From Lactuca virosa (lineage: Eukaryota > Streptophyta > Magnoliopsida > Asterales > Asteraceae), in the NCBI GenBank assembly GCA_928212115.1, contig CAKMRJ010000001.1, positions 364,033,503 through 364,097,502 of the forward strand: a stretch of DNA of 64,000 nucleotides. The letters run 5' to 3'. Within the stretch, counting starts at the first letter, position 1, and each line of letters begins with the position of its first letter. This document shows, piece by piece, positions 44,412-56,199 of this stretch. A model generated the notes under the pieces. The model was given only the letters and a program-made list of their open reading frames with translations. It had not been told where the DNA came from and made no database searches. A program made the translations under genes and the position numbers.

Positions 44412-46059
44412 TCACAACTTCTTAGTCTTACGGTCAACGATTGCCTCAAGTTCTTCAATCAACCTCTTGTTTTTATCCAACCTTAATTTAGAAATGGGAA
44501 TTATGTCGGGCACATCTCCCGTGAACTTCCTCAAATAACACACACGAAAGGTGTTATGAATACCCTCCAGTTCTTCCGGTAATTCTAGCTTGTAAGCTTG
44601 ATTCCCGATTCTCTGAAGAACTTTAAATGGTCCAATAAACCTTGGACTCAATTTTCTCCTCTTACCAAATCTTATAAGTCCCTTCCACGGCGAGACTTTA
44701 AGTAAAACCGAATCTCCAATTTCGAATGATATCGGTTGTCTTTTCTTGTCAGCATAGCTCTTTTGAGCAGCTAACCTCCTTTCCCTAATCACTTTCAACT
44801 TTTCAGCAGTGTGATGGACTATTTCAAGTCCCATAAACTGCTTTTCCTCAGCTTCCAGTCAACATGATGGCGTTCGACACTTTTCCCCATACAAAGCGTG
44901 ATAAGGTGCCATCTAGATGTTCGAGTGGAAACTATCATTATAGGAGAATTCTATTAGAGGTAATTGTTCATCCCAGTTACCTTGGAATTCCAGGGTACAT
45001 GCTCTCAGCATATCCTCCAATGTTTGAATTGTTCGTTCGCTCTGACCATCGGTTTGTGGATGGTAAGCTGTATTCAAACACAACTTGGTACCTAATTCCG
45101 CTTATAGACTTCTCCAAAACCTTAAGGTAAAACGGCTGTCACGATCGGATACAATCGTTAATGGAACACCGTGAAGCCTCACCATTTCCTTCACGTAAGA
45201 ATTCGCAAGTTTATCCATAGACCATTTCTCGTTGGCTGCTATGAATTGTGCACTCTTAGTGAAGCGATCAACGACCACCCAAATCATGTCGTGACCGTTC
45301 CTTGTTCTGGGCAGTTTAGTCACAAAATCCATGGTGATACCTTCCCATTTACCCATGGGTACAGGTAAAGGTTATAAACTCCCATACGGTTTCTGATGTT
45401 GTGCCTTAACCCTAGCACAAGTTACACACTCAGCCATGTACTTAACAACATCGAGCTTCATCGTCGGCTACCAGTAATAGGGTTTTTAGATCCCTATACA
45501 TTTTCGCACTTCCGGGATGAATCGAGTACATGGTTTTGTGAGTTTCTTCCATCAGAAGACCTCTTACTCCTTCCGTCTTAGGTACCCAAATCCTATATTT
45601 GAATACCTTCAATCCTTGACCGTTTGTATCAAACACCAACGTTTTTCCCAAACGCTCCTCCTTTCGGTCATTCTTTTCTTTTCAAGATTTACCTTCCGAC
45701 TGAGAGCATCAGCAACAACATTTGCTTTACCAGGGTGGTAAAGTATCTCACAGTCAAAGTCCTTGAGTAACTCTAGACAGCGCCGATGCCTCATGTATCA
45801 ATTCCTTCTGATTAAAGAGATATTGAAGACTCTTATAATCAGTGAAACGTTTGCATTTAGTACCATAAAGATAGTGCCTCCATATCTTTAAGGCAAATAC
45901 TACCGCTGCCAACTCCAAATCATGAGTGGGGTGGTTCTTTTCATGCTCTATCAATTGCCTTAATGCATATGCTATCACTTTATCCCTTTCGGTCAGAACA
46001 CAACCTAACCCAACTTCTTTAACAACGAACGCGATATTTCTATTGATCGCTTTGATCAT
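44412..46059 (-). pseudogene. Gypsy-3 pol remnant: RNase H, integrase, C-terminal module
   Basis: Reading leftwards: 45754-46059 RNase H (DKVIAYALRQLIEHEKNHPT, TDYKSLQYLF); 45609-45794 DCEILYHPGKANVVADALSR; 45442-45651 integrase zinc region (YSIHPGSAKMYRDL); 45102-45356 integrase core (ITMDFVTKLPRTRNGHDMIW, LTIVSDRDSRFTLRFW); 44860-45100 further core (partly readable); 44412-44834 the GPF/Y module (RFIGPFKVLQRIGNQAYKLE) and the start of a chromodomain-like tail. Every step changes frame. The RT that should precede RNase H is absent, and RNase H starts abruptly near 46060. Confidence 0.88.
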
Positions 46060-47117
46060 CCTTTACTTCGATTTGACTTAAGTCAACTACTACATCGAAC
46101 TTGGTTCTCTGAACCATGTAACAAACTCATCGTAGTCGGACTCAATTTCATATGACCACTAGGGTCGGAATAACAATCATCTTCTTAGTCATTACCGAAA
46201 CGATGGTAAGGACAGACTAGAATAAGACGGAATCAATTACTAACTCCTTGGTAACCTTATGACTTTCCTTGATCCAAGTGTGAGTCCTGTGCTTCCAGTA
46301 GTATAGATCTCTACTACTATTCGCACCTACTCATACTCGTCCCAAGTACTGTCTCGCAGTCCCCAAGTCCTAAATTCACAAAACAATTTAACACATACGA
46401 ATGTGCCCAATTAATCATAAAATTTTCCTAGACTCTACTAGGACTTCTTCCATGCGTATCTTCAATCATCAATTCTACTTCAACTTGGTTGGTGATGGAA
46501 ATTCCAGACGATGGAACAACATCAAGAATTACACCAACCATTCCATCATTCTGCCAATCGAAGGTGTACTTCAGACGTACCGTACCCCTCTAAACGTTTC
46601 GTTATTTTATTAGACATATTCTAAAGGCAAGATACCAGTCTTACGATATCTTCTGATAGGTATCATTCACTATCATAAGCTTTTCATTTCCTCCATCTTT
46701 TCAATTCTCTACGAGTCTTTACCATAACGTTTTGTACACCCAAACAAACGTTCGGTGTACTGGGCGAGAATTTAAGATAAGAAAGCTTTATTTACGATAG
46801 ACGTATAAATCTCCTTATCACTTCGAAACGTTTACATGCTAGTTCTAATATCGTAATCATACACTTAGAATCCTACACACATAAGGTTTCCAGATCCGGT
46901 CGGCAACAGACCATAGATCCGAACAAATAATAGCATATAAGGCACCCTTATAGCTATAACATAAAATGTTTAACTCATAAAACATTTTAGACATATTTCC
47001 TAAAAAAAACTTGTGCTTGTGTCTAAAAATATAGCAGACACTCATCTCACAATCATCGCTTAGCATTCTAATTTTAAGTCTAGAAATCCTACAAATTCCT
47101 AGTTCGCTTAAACAAAT
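46060..47117. other. Gypsy-3 leader, no gag visible
   Basis: About 1 kb between the RNase H remnant and the PBS. It contains no gag, protease or RT motif on either strand. It may be the untranslated leader of the parent element joined to RNase H by an internal deletion, or replaced sequence. Confidence 0.6.
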
Positions 47118-47129
47118 GCTCTGATACCA
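47118..47129 (-). other. Primer binding site (tRNA-iMet) of gypsy-3
   Basis: Minus strand TGGTATCAGAGC, a perfect 12-base match to the plant initiator-Met PBS, two bases from the 5' LTR. Confidence 0.93.
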
Positions 47130-47131
47130 AC

Positions 47132-50100
47132 TGTGACATCCCCAATTTCACGGCCAGAAAAGACCGATTTAATTTATGCTTTTAAAATAATTTCAGAGTA
47201 ATCATTTGATTAAAAGTGTTGCGGAATTTGTTCCCAGATAAACATGATAACTATGTTATCAAATCATTTCCGAAGAAATGAATTTTATTCATTTAAACCA
47301 TTGGGATGTCATTGTCAATACACAAACATAAACATAAACAAAACTTACATTCATTTACACTAGTGATCTACTTCTCTTTTAATCTCTCAGTGTAAAGCAA
47401 CTTCGTATCGATACCTGTGATACAATTAAACTGAGTGGGTCAGGCTTGGGAGCCTGGTGAGCATATAGGGTTTTCAACCCACAATAAATAATAAACTTAT
47501 TAAGTTCTCAATCAAAAATAAATTTATTAATTTCATCAACCAAATAACCCTAATTACCCATTCCCATTATCCTCACTTTACATCCCTAAAACAACTATCA
47601 CAAGGGACCCAGCCTAAGGATTTTCACAAGGGGTGACAACATTGCTTTCCTCATCAATTTATGTCAAACAAGACATCCTAACATAAAACAACTAACAAGG
47701 TGACAACATTGCTTCCCTCTGCAATATATGTCAAATAAGATAAACACCGGGGTGACAACATTGCTTTCCTTTAGCAATTTATGTCAAGTAGGCACGAAGT
47801 CACATCGTCACCATGTGCTAGTCCATAGCTCTTATTCATCGACGGTATTTCCCATGAGAGTTCCCCCCCCGCAATACATGTCAATGGGTTTTCCATATGC
47901 TAAGTCCATAGCTCTTATTCATCGACGGTATTTCCCACGGAAGTTCCCCCCCGCAATACATGTCAATGGGTTTTCCATATAGCTGATGAACATACTAAGG
48001 GGTTTCCCCAGCCATACATGCCCAAAAGGCACTCATGAGGGGAATAGAGTACATCGAATGAACACTCAAGTCCATTAACACCTACAGGTTGCGAGCCTGC
48101 TAGTGTTCCACAGACCGTCTAGAACAGTCCATGGTTGTCATCCATACTCTGCTGAATGACGGGGGTCAACGTTTGGGTAAGTGCTTTTCTCATATTGCAC
48201 CACTCACGGTAACGTTTGGGTAAGGGCTTTTCTCATATTGCACCACTCACGCCAACGTTTGGGTAAGGGCTTTTCTCATATTTCACCACTCACTCTCAAC
48301 TCATGATCTATATCACTGATCATCTCATCTATCCAACTCACCTTTCATCACACACCCACTATTTAACTCATGATCTATATCACTAACTCATGAAGCTCGT
48401 CCGATCACTTCATAAAAGAACAAAGACTCCAAAGCTCTTCCAAATAAAAGTATAGGGAAAATACTGATAAAGTACTCCCGTACGCTCTCGTACCCCGACA
48501 TGTAATAGTGTCAAAAAGAAGAACTAACGGATGAACACATAGTTCAAAAACACTTAAGGAACATATAGTTCAAGAACACTTTATGAACATATAGTTCAAA
48601 CATACGTACCGATTACAAGTCTACTAACGTTCCACTGGACTATCTAAAATAGTCTGTGGCCGTTGTCTATACTCTGCTAGATGACTAGATCATCTTAAAC
48701 ATCGATACCTCTCATCACTTTTATTACATCACACATCATCTAATTCATCTACCCATGTTTTACCCAACATATTTGTAGATAAAGATATATATATATATAC
48801 AGTTTAACACTTGTATAAAACATCAATTCAACAGTCACCTCAAATAAACAATTAATATATTTACACATAGCACGTATTTTAAGATAAATACTTCATATCT
48901 ATGTGTAAGGTGAAGGTAACTACACACTCACTTGATTTAATGATAACCGGGCAACACTTCGTTGCCTAGAATGATAGTTTCTAATAAAACCGGGAGTTTT
49001 ATTGAGAAATCGGGCTCTACGAGGGTCGGGATTTGAAAACGAAAAAATAAATTTCCCGGGCTTCTCGGGCACTCCGGGACGTGTTCCGGGCGTTGGAAAT
49101 GATCTCGGGGCTTCGGGGGAAGTCAAAATGCTAAAAATATGAGTTTAGGGGTGAAAAAGGGCAAAATCCCAAAGTTACCCGGGAAGTCTTGCAACCCTCT
49201 ATTTATAGGGGGAAGCTTCTGATCGGACGGCTGAGAAGCCTCCAGGTGGCGAAGGTCCGAAGCTCGCAGGACATAGGCTCGCACGTGGCTGCGCATGCGA
49301 AGGGGCTGCTGGCAGCCTCTGATTGGACCGAAGTCCGGATCCGATGAGGGAAGCTCGTGGCTTCTGCGAGGTTTCGGACACAAGGAAAAGAGGGCACGCG
49401 TAGGATGATTCAGCAACATTCCGGACAGGTGGCACATGCGAGGCGAGGACACGTGGCCGAAGTCCCACGTGTGCGAAAATTCCCGGTTTTGGCATTATTC
49501 CTCGATTTTCGCGCCAAAACTTCTAAAATCCATAACTTTTGCATACGAGCTTCGTTTTTGACGTTCTTTATATGCACGCGTAGGTAAAATTACGCTCTAC
49601 AACTTTCGTTTAGACTTCGTTGGCTAATTTTGATTTTAATTTTAATATTATTATTTTTAACAGACCGGGACAGGAAATCCGTTAAAAATTCATAACTTCT
49701 TTATCCGACGTCTTTTTCGTCGGACTTTTTACCGTTGTGATACTAATGACGAGACCTTCGATTCCTGTTTAGGTTGTGTCGGCTAAAAATCACTCGATCT
49801 AAAATTCGAGTTTTTAGCTGTCTACTGCTAAGCTGAAACTTCGAAAAATCATAACTTCCTCATACGAAGTCAGATTTGGGCGTTCTTTTTATACATACTC
49901 TCGGTTTAACGCGCACTACGAGTTTCGTTTAGATCACTAAGGTTAAAAAGTAGTTTATAAAAAACTCACTTTTTACGACATTCGGCACCGTGCCGGTTTA
50001 TCGCGAAACTTCGACAGGTCATAAGTTCTTCGTTATAACTCGGATTTCGGCATTCTTTATATATCCGTAATCCTTGTCACACCCACTACAAGTTTCTTAA

Positions 50101-50301
50101 TAGATATCAGCTTTATCTAATATTTAATTTTGACGCTTATTTTTATTCTTAATTATTTAAACCCTAATAATTAAGCATAAAACACATAATTTTCACATAA
50201 TATTCACATAATTCCTTTTCATTTCTTCAAAATGAGTTACAAAGGTTAACTTAGACCATTATGTCAATATTAATGCCTAGACTAGAAACACGGGCGTTAC
50301 A
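47132..50301 (-). repeat. 5' LTR of gypsy-3
   Basis: Partner of 41164-44304. It has three rather than two copies of the AACGTTTGGGTAAG unit (48170-48290), an extra TATATA stretch near 48787, and only eight C where the other LTR has 26. Confidence 0.93.
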
Positions 50302-51914
50302 AAAACTACGGCCCCCAACTCCAAATCGTGCGTCGGATAATTAGCCTCGTAAGGCTTCAACTGTCTCGAGGCATAAGCTATCACATGCCCCCGCTGCATC
50401 AACACTGCTCCCATGCCTGTGATCGAAGCGTCACATTAGACTACAAAATTATCTACTCCCTCGGGCAGGGTGAGAATCGGCGCCTCGCACAGTCGCTGCT
50501 TGAGCGTCTCAAAGGCTATCTGCTGCTTAGGACCCCAACGAAACACCATCGACTTCTTGGTCAGTCGGGTCAGCGGAACTGCTATCTTGGAGAAATCCTG
50601 GATGAATCTCCTGTAGTACCCTGCCAATCCCAGGAAACTCTGAATCCCAGATGGAGACCTCGGGACCTCCCACTGCATCACAACCTCAATCTTGGATGGA
50701 TCCACTAGTATACCCTTCTGGTTGACAAGGTGCCCCAGAAACTGCACCTCGCACAACCAGAACTCGCACTTGGAGAACTTTGCGAAAAGTCTCTCCCTCC
50801 TCAAGGTCTCAAGCACCTCCCTCAGGTGTTCCTTGTGCTGCTCTTCAGTTTTGGAATAAACCAAGATATCGCCAATGAATACTATCACATACCGATCCAG
50901 CATCGGTCTGCACATGCGGTTCATGAGATCCATGAACGCGGCTGGAGCATTGGTGAGCCCAAACGGCATCACCACAAACTCGTAATGGCCATAGCGGATC
51001 CTAAAAGCGGTCTTCTACACGTCATCATCTCTGACCCGCATCTGGTGATATCCAGACCGAAGATCAATCTTGGAAAACCAAGATGCTCCCTGAAGCCGGT
51101 CGAACAAATCGTCTATCCTCGGCAGTGGGTAATGGTTCTTCACCGTTACCTTATTCAGCTCCCGGTAATCGATGCACATACGGTGCGACCCGTCCTTCTT
51201 CTTCACAAACAGGTTCAGGGCTCCCCATGGTGAACTGCTCGGCCTGATAAAACCCCTGTCTAGCAGCTCATGCAGCTTCGTAGACAACTCCTGCATCTCG
51301 GGAGGAGCCAACTGATATGGTGGCTTGGCTATCGGAGCCGCACCAGGGACCAGGTCAATCCGGAACCCAACCTGTCTCTCCGGAGGTATCTCAGGCAAAT
51401 CCTCCGGGAATACGTCCAGATACTCTCGCACCACTGGAACATCATCGACTATCATCTTACCCTTATCCCGGGTATCCATAACATACGCGACATATCCTGC
51501 ACAGCCCTGCTGAATGTGACGTCTTGCTCTCGCTGCAGAACAGAAGACTGGTCCGCGCTGTGGCCTCTTGTCCTGAATCACTAACTCTTCTCCACTGAGA
51601 GTGCGAACTCTAAACAACTGCTTCTCACAATCTATCACAGCCCCATTGGGGCTCAACCAGTCCATACCTACTATGACCTTGTTCCCTCGCAGGGGAATAG
51701 GAACCAAATCCACTGAGAACTGCTCATCAAATAGTCGCAAAGTACATCCTCTATGAACTCTCGTGACCCTGACGGTCCTATCATCAGCTATCTCGACGTC
51801 GAGTGGACAATCCAGCTCCCCTGGATCTCTGCTAAATCGCTTGCTAAGCGCGAGCGACACAAATGATCGGGTAGCCCCCGAATCAAATAACACCATAGCT
51901 GAGATGCCGTTCAC
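50302..51914 (-). pseudogene. Gypsy-2 protease and reverse transcriptase, inactivated
   Basis: 51015-51914 is one open frame: protease active site MVLFDSGATRSFVS, KVIVGMDWLSPNGAVI, linker YLDVFPEDLPEIPPERQV and RT fingers (PPYQLAPPEMQELSTKLHEL, MCIDYRELNKVTVKNHYPLP, FSKIDLRSGYHQMRVRDDDV). A stop at 51015 separates it from 50436-50975 in the same domain (YGHYEFVVMPFGLTNAPAAF-like). There the catalytic box is VFIGDILVYS, Gly in place of the first Asp, which by itself would abolish polymerase activity. A stop near 50435 precedes the RNase H Asp (CDASITGMGAVLMQRGHVIA). Confidence 0.92.
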
Positions 51915-51925
51915 TAGGAACGACC

Positions 51926-52387
51926 CTATACAAACACATAATCATGAGAAACAAATAATATCAAATACAGAGGTAAGAAGAAAAAAATATACATACCCGT
52001 CACCACGTCAGGAGCTGCTCGTGCCTCCTCTGCAGTAAGCTGAAAATCCTTGCTCCGCGCCGTAGGCGCCTCAGCCCGACCCTGACGGCCATCTATAATC
52101 CTCAAGGTGGTAGGAGAAGGTGCTGCCACCTTCCCTGCTGCTGCTAAGCTCGGTCACTGGGACCGCTTGTGTCCCCTCTGATTGCACTGGAAGCAAATTA
52201 AGTCTGATGCTGGTGTGGTGGTGGTAGTAGCTGTACAATCTCGGCTCATGTGACCCGTTCGGCCGCACTTGTAGCAGCCCGAACTCCCTGCCTTGCACGC
52301 CCCCTCGTGCATCCTGCCGCATTTGCCAAAATGACCGTGGCTCTGCTGGCTCCGAGATCTATGATCCGGGGATCGAACCCGGGTCAC
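51926..52387 (-). pseudogene. Gypsy-2 gag C-terminus with zinc knuckles
   Basis: A histidine/arginine/serine-rich stretch (RSPDHRSRSQQSHGHFGKCG) leads into two knuckles, CYKCGRTGHMSRDC and CFQCNQRGHKRS; the second is missing its last Cys in this frame. A threonine run lies between them. The frame changes before 51926-52129 (TEEARAAPDVVTGMY), the usual linker into the protease. The gag N-terminus is lost; at about 52366 the sequence becomes the tRNA-like junction. Confidence 0.82.
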
Positions 52388-52405
52388 CCGCGTAACAGGC
52401 GGGAA
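52366..52405 (-). other. 3' half of a tRNA-Asp(GTC)-like sequence at a transposon junction
   Basis: On the minus strand the 40 bases from TTCCCGCC to CCCCGG match, from memory, the anticodon arm, variable loop and T arm of plant tRNA-Asp with one change (anticodon GTC to GTT). The anticodon stem CCCGC/GCGGG, T stem CCGGG/CCCGG and T loop TTCGATC are intact. The D arm and both acceptor strands are absent, so it is not a working tRNA gene. It lies between gypsy-2 gag and the end of an Athila LTR, an element type primed by tRNA-Asp. Confidence 0.8.
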
Positions 52406-52408
52406 ACT

Positions 52409-53920
52409 TGGTTGGATGTCAAGTCCACAAAGAAAATTACACCCTTTGTTTGCAAATAAAACGTAATATAATGGTAAAAAGGGGTATCGATCCTCGGGGA
52501 AATGGTTGTACTAAATCACCAATGCAATCCAATCGAACTAGTGAAAATAAACTAACTAACTACAATTAAACTAAAAAGGGGGGGGGGGGGGTGTTATGAT
52601 TGTTTGAAAACTAAAAGACTTGAATAACTAAATACTTGCAATTAAGCAAGAGAGTGAGATGCTCAAATATTAGAGAGAATTGGTAAACCAAGGCAATTCA
52701 ACACAATGAACATTTGTGTGTTTATCATTAGGATTTAACATGAAGCTTATCATTCATCCCAAATTGGTTATAACAATCATGAAGCATGATATGCCAAGAT
52801 TTCTCATAGGTAGTATAGAGGTTGGGGAAGCCCACAACACACCTTCTTAATCAAGATCAAGGGTCAATTGAAGCAATTAAACCCAAGAAGTTGATTAGCC
52901 TTAAGAATGAAGAAATCCCCAATTCCTAGAGGATGTCAATGCTTACACATCCATAAAGGAGTTATGATTCATAAGCTAGAGATGATTTCTACCATCATAA
53001 AGCATTTGTTCTAAGTAAATTCAATGATTCAATGCTAAACCAAAGAAATAAACCAACCATTGCTTATTAAAGTACCAAGCTCATGATCAAAGCACTAAAC
53101 AAGCATAAGAAATATGAACTAGAATCATAGACATAAGATAAATGATAAATAAGCATAAATCCTTCAAAAACCCACAAACATTCAGAGGTTTTAGCCAAGG
53201 TCTACCAAAATAGAGAGTTTAGCCACTCATGGCAATAGAACAACAATCACAAAAGTCTAATTGCATAAAGAAACTACCAAATAACTTGGAAAGATGAAAA
53301 GAAAAATGACTCTTGAGCTTCAAAATCGCCTCCTTCAGCTCTTCAATGGTGTAAAATCGAAAGTATGGCTGCTAGATCTGATCCCCCAAGGTAATGGCAA
53401 GCCAAATGACCAAAATGCCCAAACTGGGCAGTTGCGCGGGTACCCGCGCGACGAAAATTCCACCCGCACAAATGTTGCTGTAATGCTATTGGTCCTTCAT
53501 TCCTCCACTCCACCCTTCCACTACCAAAGATTCCTTTGGTCCCCTCCATATCCATGTGATTTAAACCACCCAATCATCACTTAGCTTCAAAAATGGATGC
53601 TCCAAGCCCAAATTAACAATCCATGATCCATTTTTCACAAGCCCACTTCATCCAAGCCTTTATCTTTTCAAGCCCCAATCTTCTTTAGTGGATCTGCCAA
53701 GCCCAATAATGTATCGAAAAGCCCACTAAGCCCACCTCCAGTCAAACCACAACCGCAATGAGCTCCAAAAACCTGCAGAATACCTCATGCAACATAAAAA
53801 GTACCCGGTACGAACCATACTAAAGAAAATAAATAAAATACAATGCAATAATGATAAAAAGATCTAAAAATCTAAAATAAACTAATAAAAATAAGGAAAT
53901 AAAATAAGCTATCAAATTCA
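52409..53920 (-). repeat. Athila-like LTR, copy a
   Basis: The left edge is taken at TGGTTGGATGTCAAGTCC next to the junction and the right edge at CAAATTCA, directly before the minus-strand PPT AAGCTTGGGG. About 1.5 kb. It contains a 14-base G tract at 52578-52591 and GTTGCGCGGGTACCCGCGCG near 53433. Confidence 0.75.
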
Positions 53921-56199
53921 CCCCAAGCTTAAACCTAACTTGTCCTCAAGTTAGAACAAGACTAATATGAGCTCGGGATGAGCTAAAACTAAAAAGGAAA
54001 AAGAAAGGTACCATAGAACTTGGTCAACATCAGTCAACATGGTCAGAATTAGTCCTTCATGGACCCTACGCATCCTCAAAATGTTCCCCCGCTTTAGAGC
54101 CATAAACCACACTCTCAACCACTTGATGGGCGAATAGATCACGGTTGGATGCAGTCGCGGTGTGCAAGACAAAGGAAACAGATATGCGCCCAGTGGGGGC
54201 ACTTTAAATCACCAATGCAGACCATAGTGCACGAAGGAAAGTCGCCTCTTCACACACTATGATTCCTACATTTGTCAGGCTAAAGTGTATAGTAACGAAA
54301 TAGGGTTTTGCAGCACGACCTCCTGGCAAACATCCGGTTTCAGAGGCTTCTCCCTTGTACTGTCCTTTACAGTTTACCGTCTCATTGTCAAGGCCTTTTC
54401 TCACCAAAAATAAAAAAAAATAAAATAATAAAAATTCTACTTAACGTAATCTAAACCTAACAGCTTAAATCTTCATTCTTGAACTTCTGTTATTTGGTCT
54501 TCAGCCTCTTTGTTGTTTTGATATTCAGCCTTCTTATTTCTCTCATTTTTTTTGAAAGAACGTCTTGAACTTGGATTCTTGTTCTTCTTTTTGTGTTGCT
54601 CATTTTCTTCATTTTTCTTCTTTGTTTTTGTTGCTTTTCTTTAATCCTCTTCATTGTTTCTTTTTGTCTTCACTTTTCCAATTTCTTCATTTTTTGTGTT
54701 TTCTTCTTGGAAGGTTTAAGGAATTTCACCACGTAACATAGGATGGAGGCTAACATGAACACCTAAGGATAATTGACAATGTGCCAAGATCAACTAAAAA
54801 GGGTGGGATATGACTCAAAAATGGGTGTTACCGAAAAAAACTTGGTCCCAAAAGATGTGAATTGGGGGACCCACTTCAAAGTTCATCAAGCTCCTCAATG
54901 CAAGGTGTGATAAACAGAATCTATCTAACTATCTACTCTAGACCCCTAGAAAAATGATAACCTATCCTAAAAAGGTAGTGAGAATCTAACTAAGCAAGGC
55001 TTGGACGAGACTCGGGAGTACTAAAGGGTTCTCCCTCCAAAACCAAGATGTGAGTCTTCAATATCTTTAATGTCTTCATAATGCCTTACCGGGCTAATCT
55101 TTGCTCGCACACATTGGCATGACCAACCACATCCCTCCGCACCTAGACCCAATCAAGATACCTGCATCTGACCCCCACACAAGCGGTCTTAAAATGGTCT
55201 ATGAGGCTCAAAACGTGTCCCATTTATCAAATACAAAGAATTCCATATCAAGACCCGGGACCAATCTATGATTCAATACTTATGACTCGGCGCTCTGGTA
55301 CCTGTAGGGATGAGAAGACAAGAGAGAACAAAAATGCATGAACTTAAACTAGAATGCATCTAAAAAGTATGAAAATTAGAAAAGAAAGAAATAAAATATG
55401 CAATATTTTTGAAATTTTTATGAATGACCTAAATGAGTTACTCTAAATGCAACTATATACAACCAAAATGCAATAAAAATAAAAATATAAGAATACCTCA
55501 CCCCAAGCTTAAAATTAAGCATTGTCCTCAATGCTTAGGATGAGAGTAAGGAAGGATCATACCGGGATCAAGGTGGAGGAGGCCCGCGAGGACGGTATGG
55601 AAGCAACACATGGGTTGTACAATGATGTGTGGATGGAGCTCTTGGCCACCTAAATACACATGGATGAAAGCTTGGTCGCGCAAAGGAAGCATATGGAATG
55701 ACTCAAAATTTTCTTATGAAGTGACACATTTGCGCGGGCACCCTCGCAAACTTTGCGCGGGTGGTGGTTTGGTCGCGCAAATAAAGAATTAGCATCATTG
55801 GTCTCGCAAAGAAAGGGAAGGATTTGGTCTTGGCCGCGCAACAATCTATGAGGGTGGAAAGCAGCCGCGCAATCAGTTTCGAGGGTGACTGTCGGCCGCC
55901 CAGAACTTGCGCGGGTGGGGGAGCCGGGCCGCGTGAACTAATCAGATGCAACCCCATGTTGGGGTAATTTGGAACTCGGAACCTGCGCGGCTAGGGGTCG
56001 GTCGCACAACGTTTGTGCGGGCACCCGCGCAAGTTGCAGATTTTTGACACTTTTTGCATACATTACCAAGATCATTGCTAAACCTCAAGATGCTGATTTT
56101 TAACCGACTTCAAGCTTAGAAACACCAAAATTTCAAGCAAGATTATTTATTTACAATGCATTTATTTAACGTCTTTGCCAAGACATAGCCCCGCTTCCG
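53921..56199. other. Athila 3' noncoding region with GCGCGGG motif cluster
   Basis: About 2.3 kb between the LTR and the integrase remnant, without a supported gene; Athila elements often carry a long region here, sometimes with an env-like ORF, which is not recognisable. The minus-strand motif AAGCTTGGGGTGA occurs twice (about 53918-53930 and 55501-55512). Pyrimidine-rich sequence fills 54470-54720. At 55670-56040 there are many TTGCGCGGG / CCCGCGCAA words in both orientations. Confidence 0.65.

Larger units (their letters stand above)
41164..50301 (-). mobile_element. Gypsy-3: Ty3/Gypsy element with deleted interior, nested in gypsy-2
   Basis: 9138 bp, flanked by AAAAC (41159-41163 and 50302-50306). 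LTRs of 3141 and 3170 bp, a clear PPT and a perfect tRNA-Met PBS. The interior is only 2.83 kb and contains RNase H, integrase and its C-terminal module, but no gag, protease or RT, so it depends on other elements. LTR differences look like a few per cent, judged by eye. Confidence 0.93.
40244..52404 (-). mobile_element. Gypsy-2: truncated chromovirus-type element, split by gypsy-3
   Basis: Minus-strand pieces 52387-50302 (gag zinc knuckles, protease, RT, start of RNase H) and 41163-40244 (RNase H, integrase start) join across gypsy-3 with target duplication AAAAC. The 3' end is lost at the junction with the callose synthase fragment, and the gag 5' end and LTR are lost at the Athila array. 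No LTR of this element is in the window. Confidence 0.85.

Noticed and set aside
52366..52405. Functional tRNA gene
   Set aside because: No D arm, no acceptor stem and no A box; only the 3' half is present.
53294..53584. 96-residue + strand frame repeated at 60377-60667
   Set aside because: Its conservation is explained by the LTR duplication; it ends within LTR sequence and has an equally open antisense frame.
53951..54407. Conserved minus-strand frames repeated at 61023-61479, as a possible env-like gene
   Set aside because: Short, no signal or membrane layout typical of an envelope protein, and conserved only because the block is duplicated.
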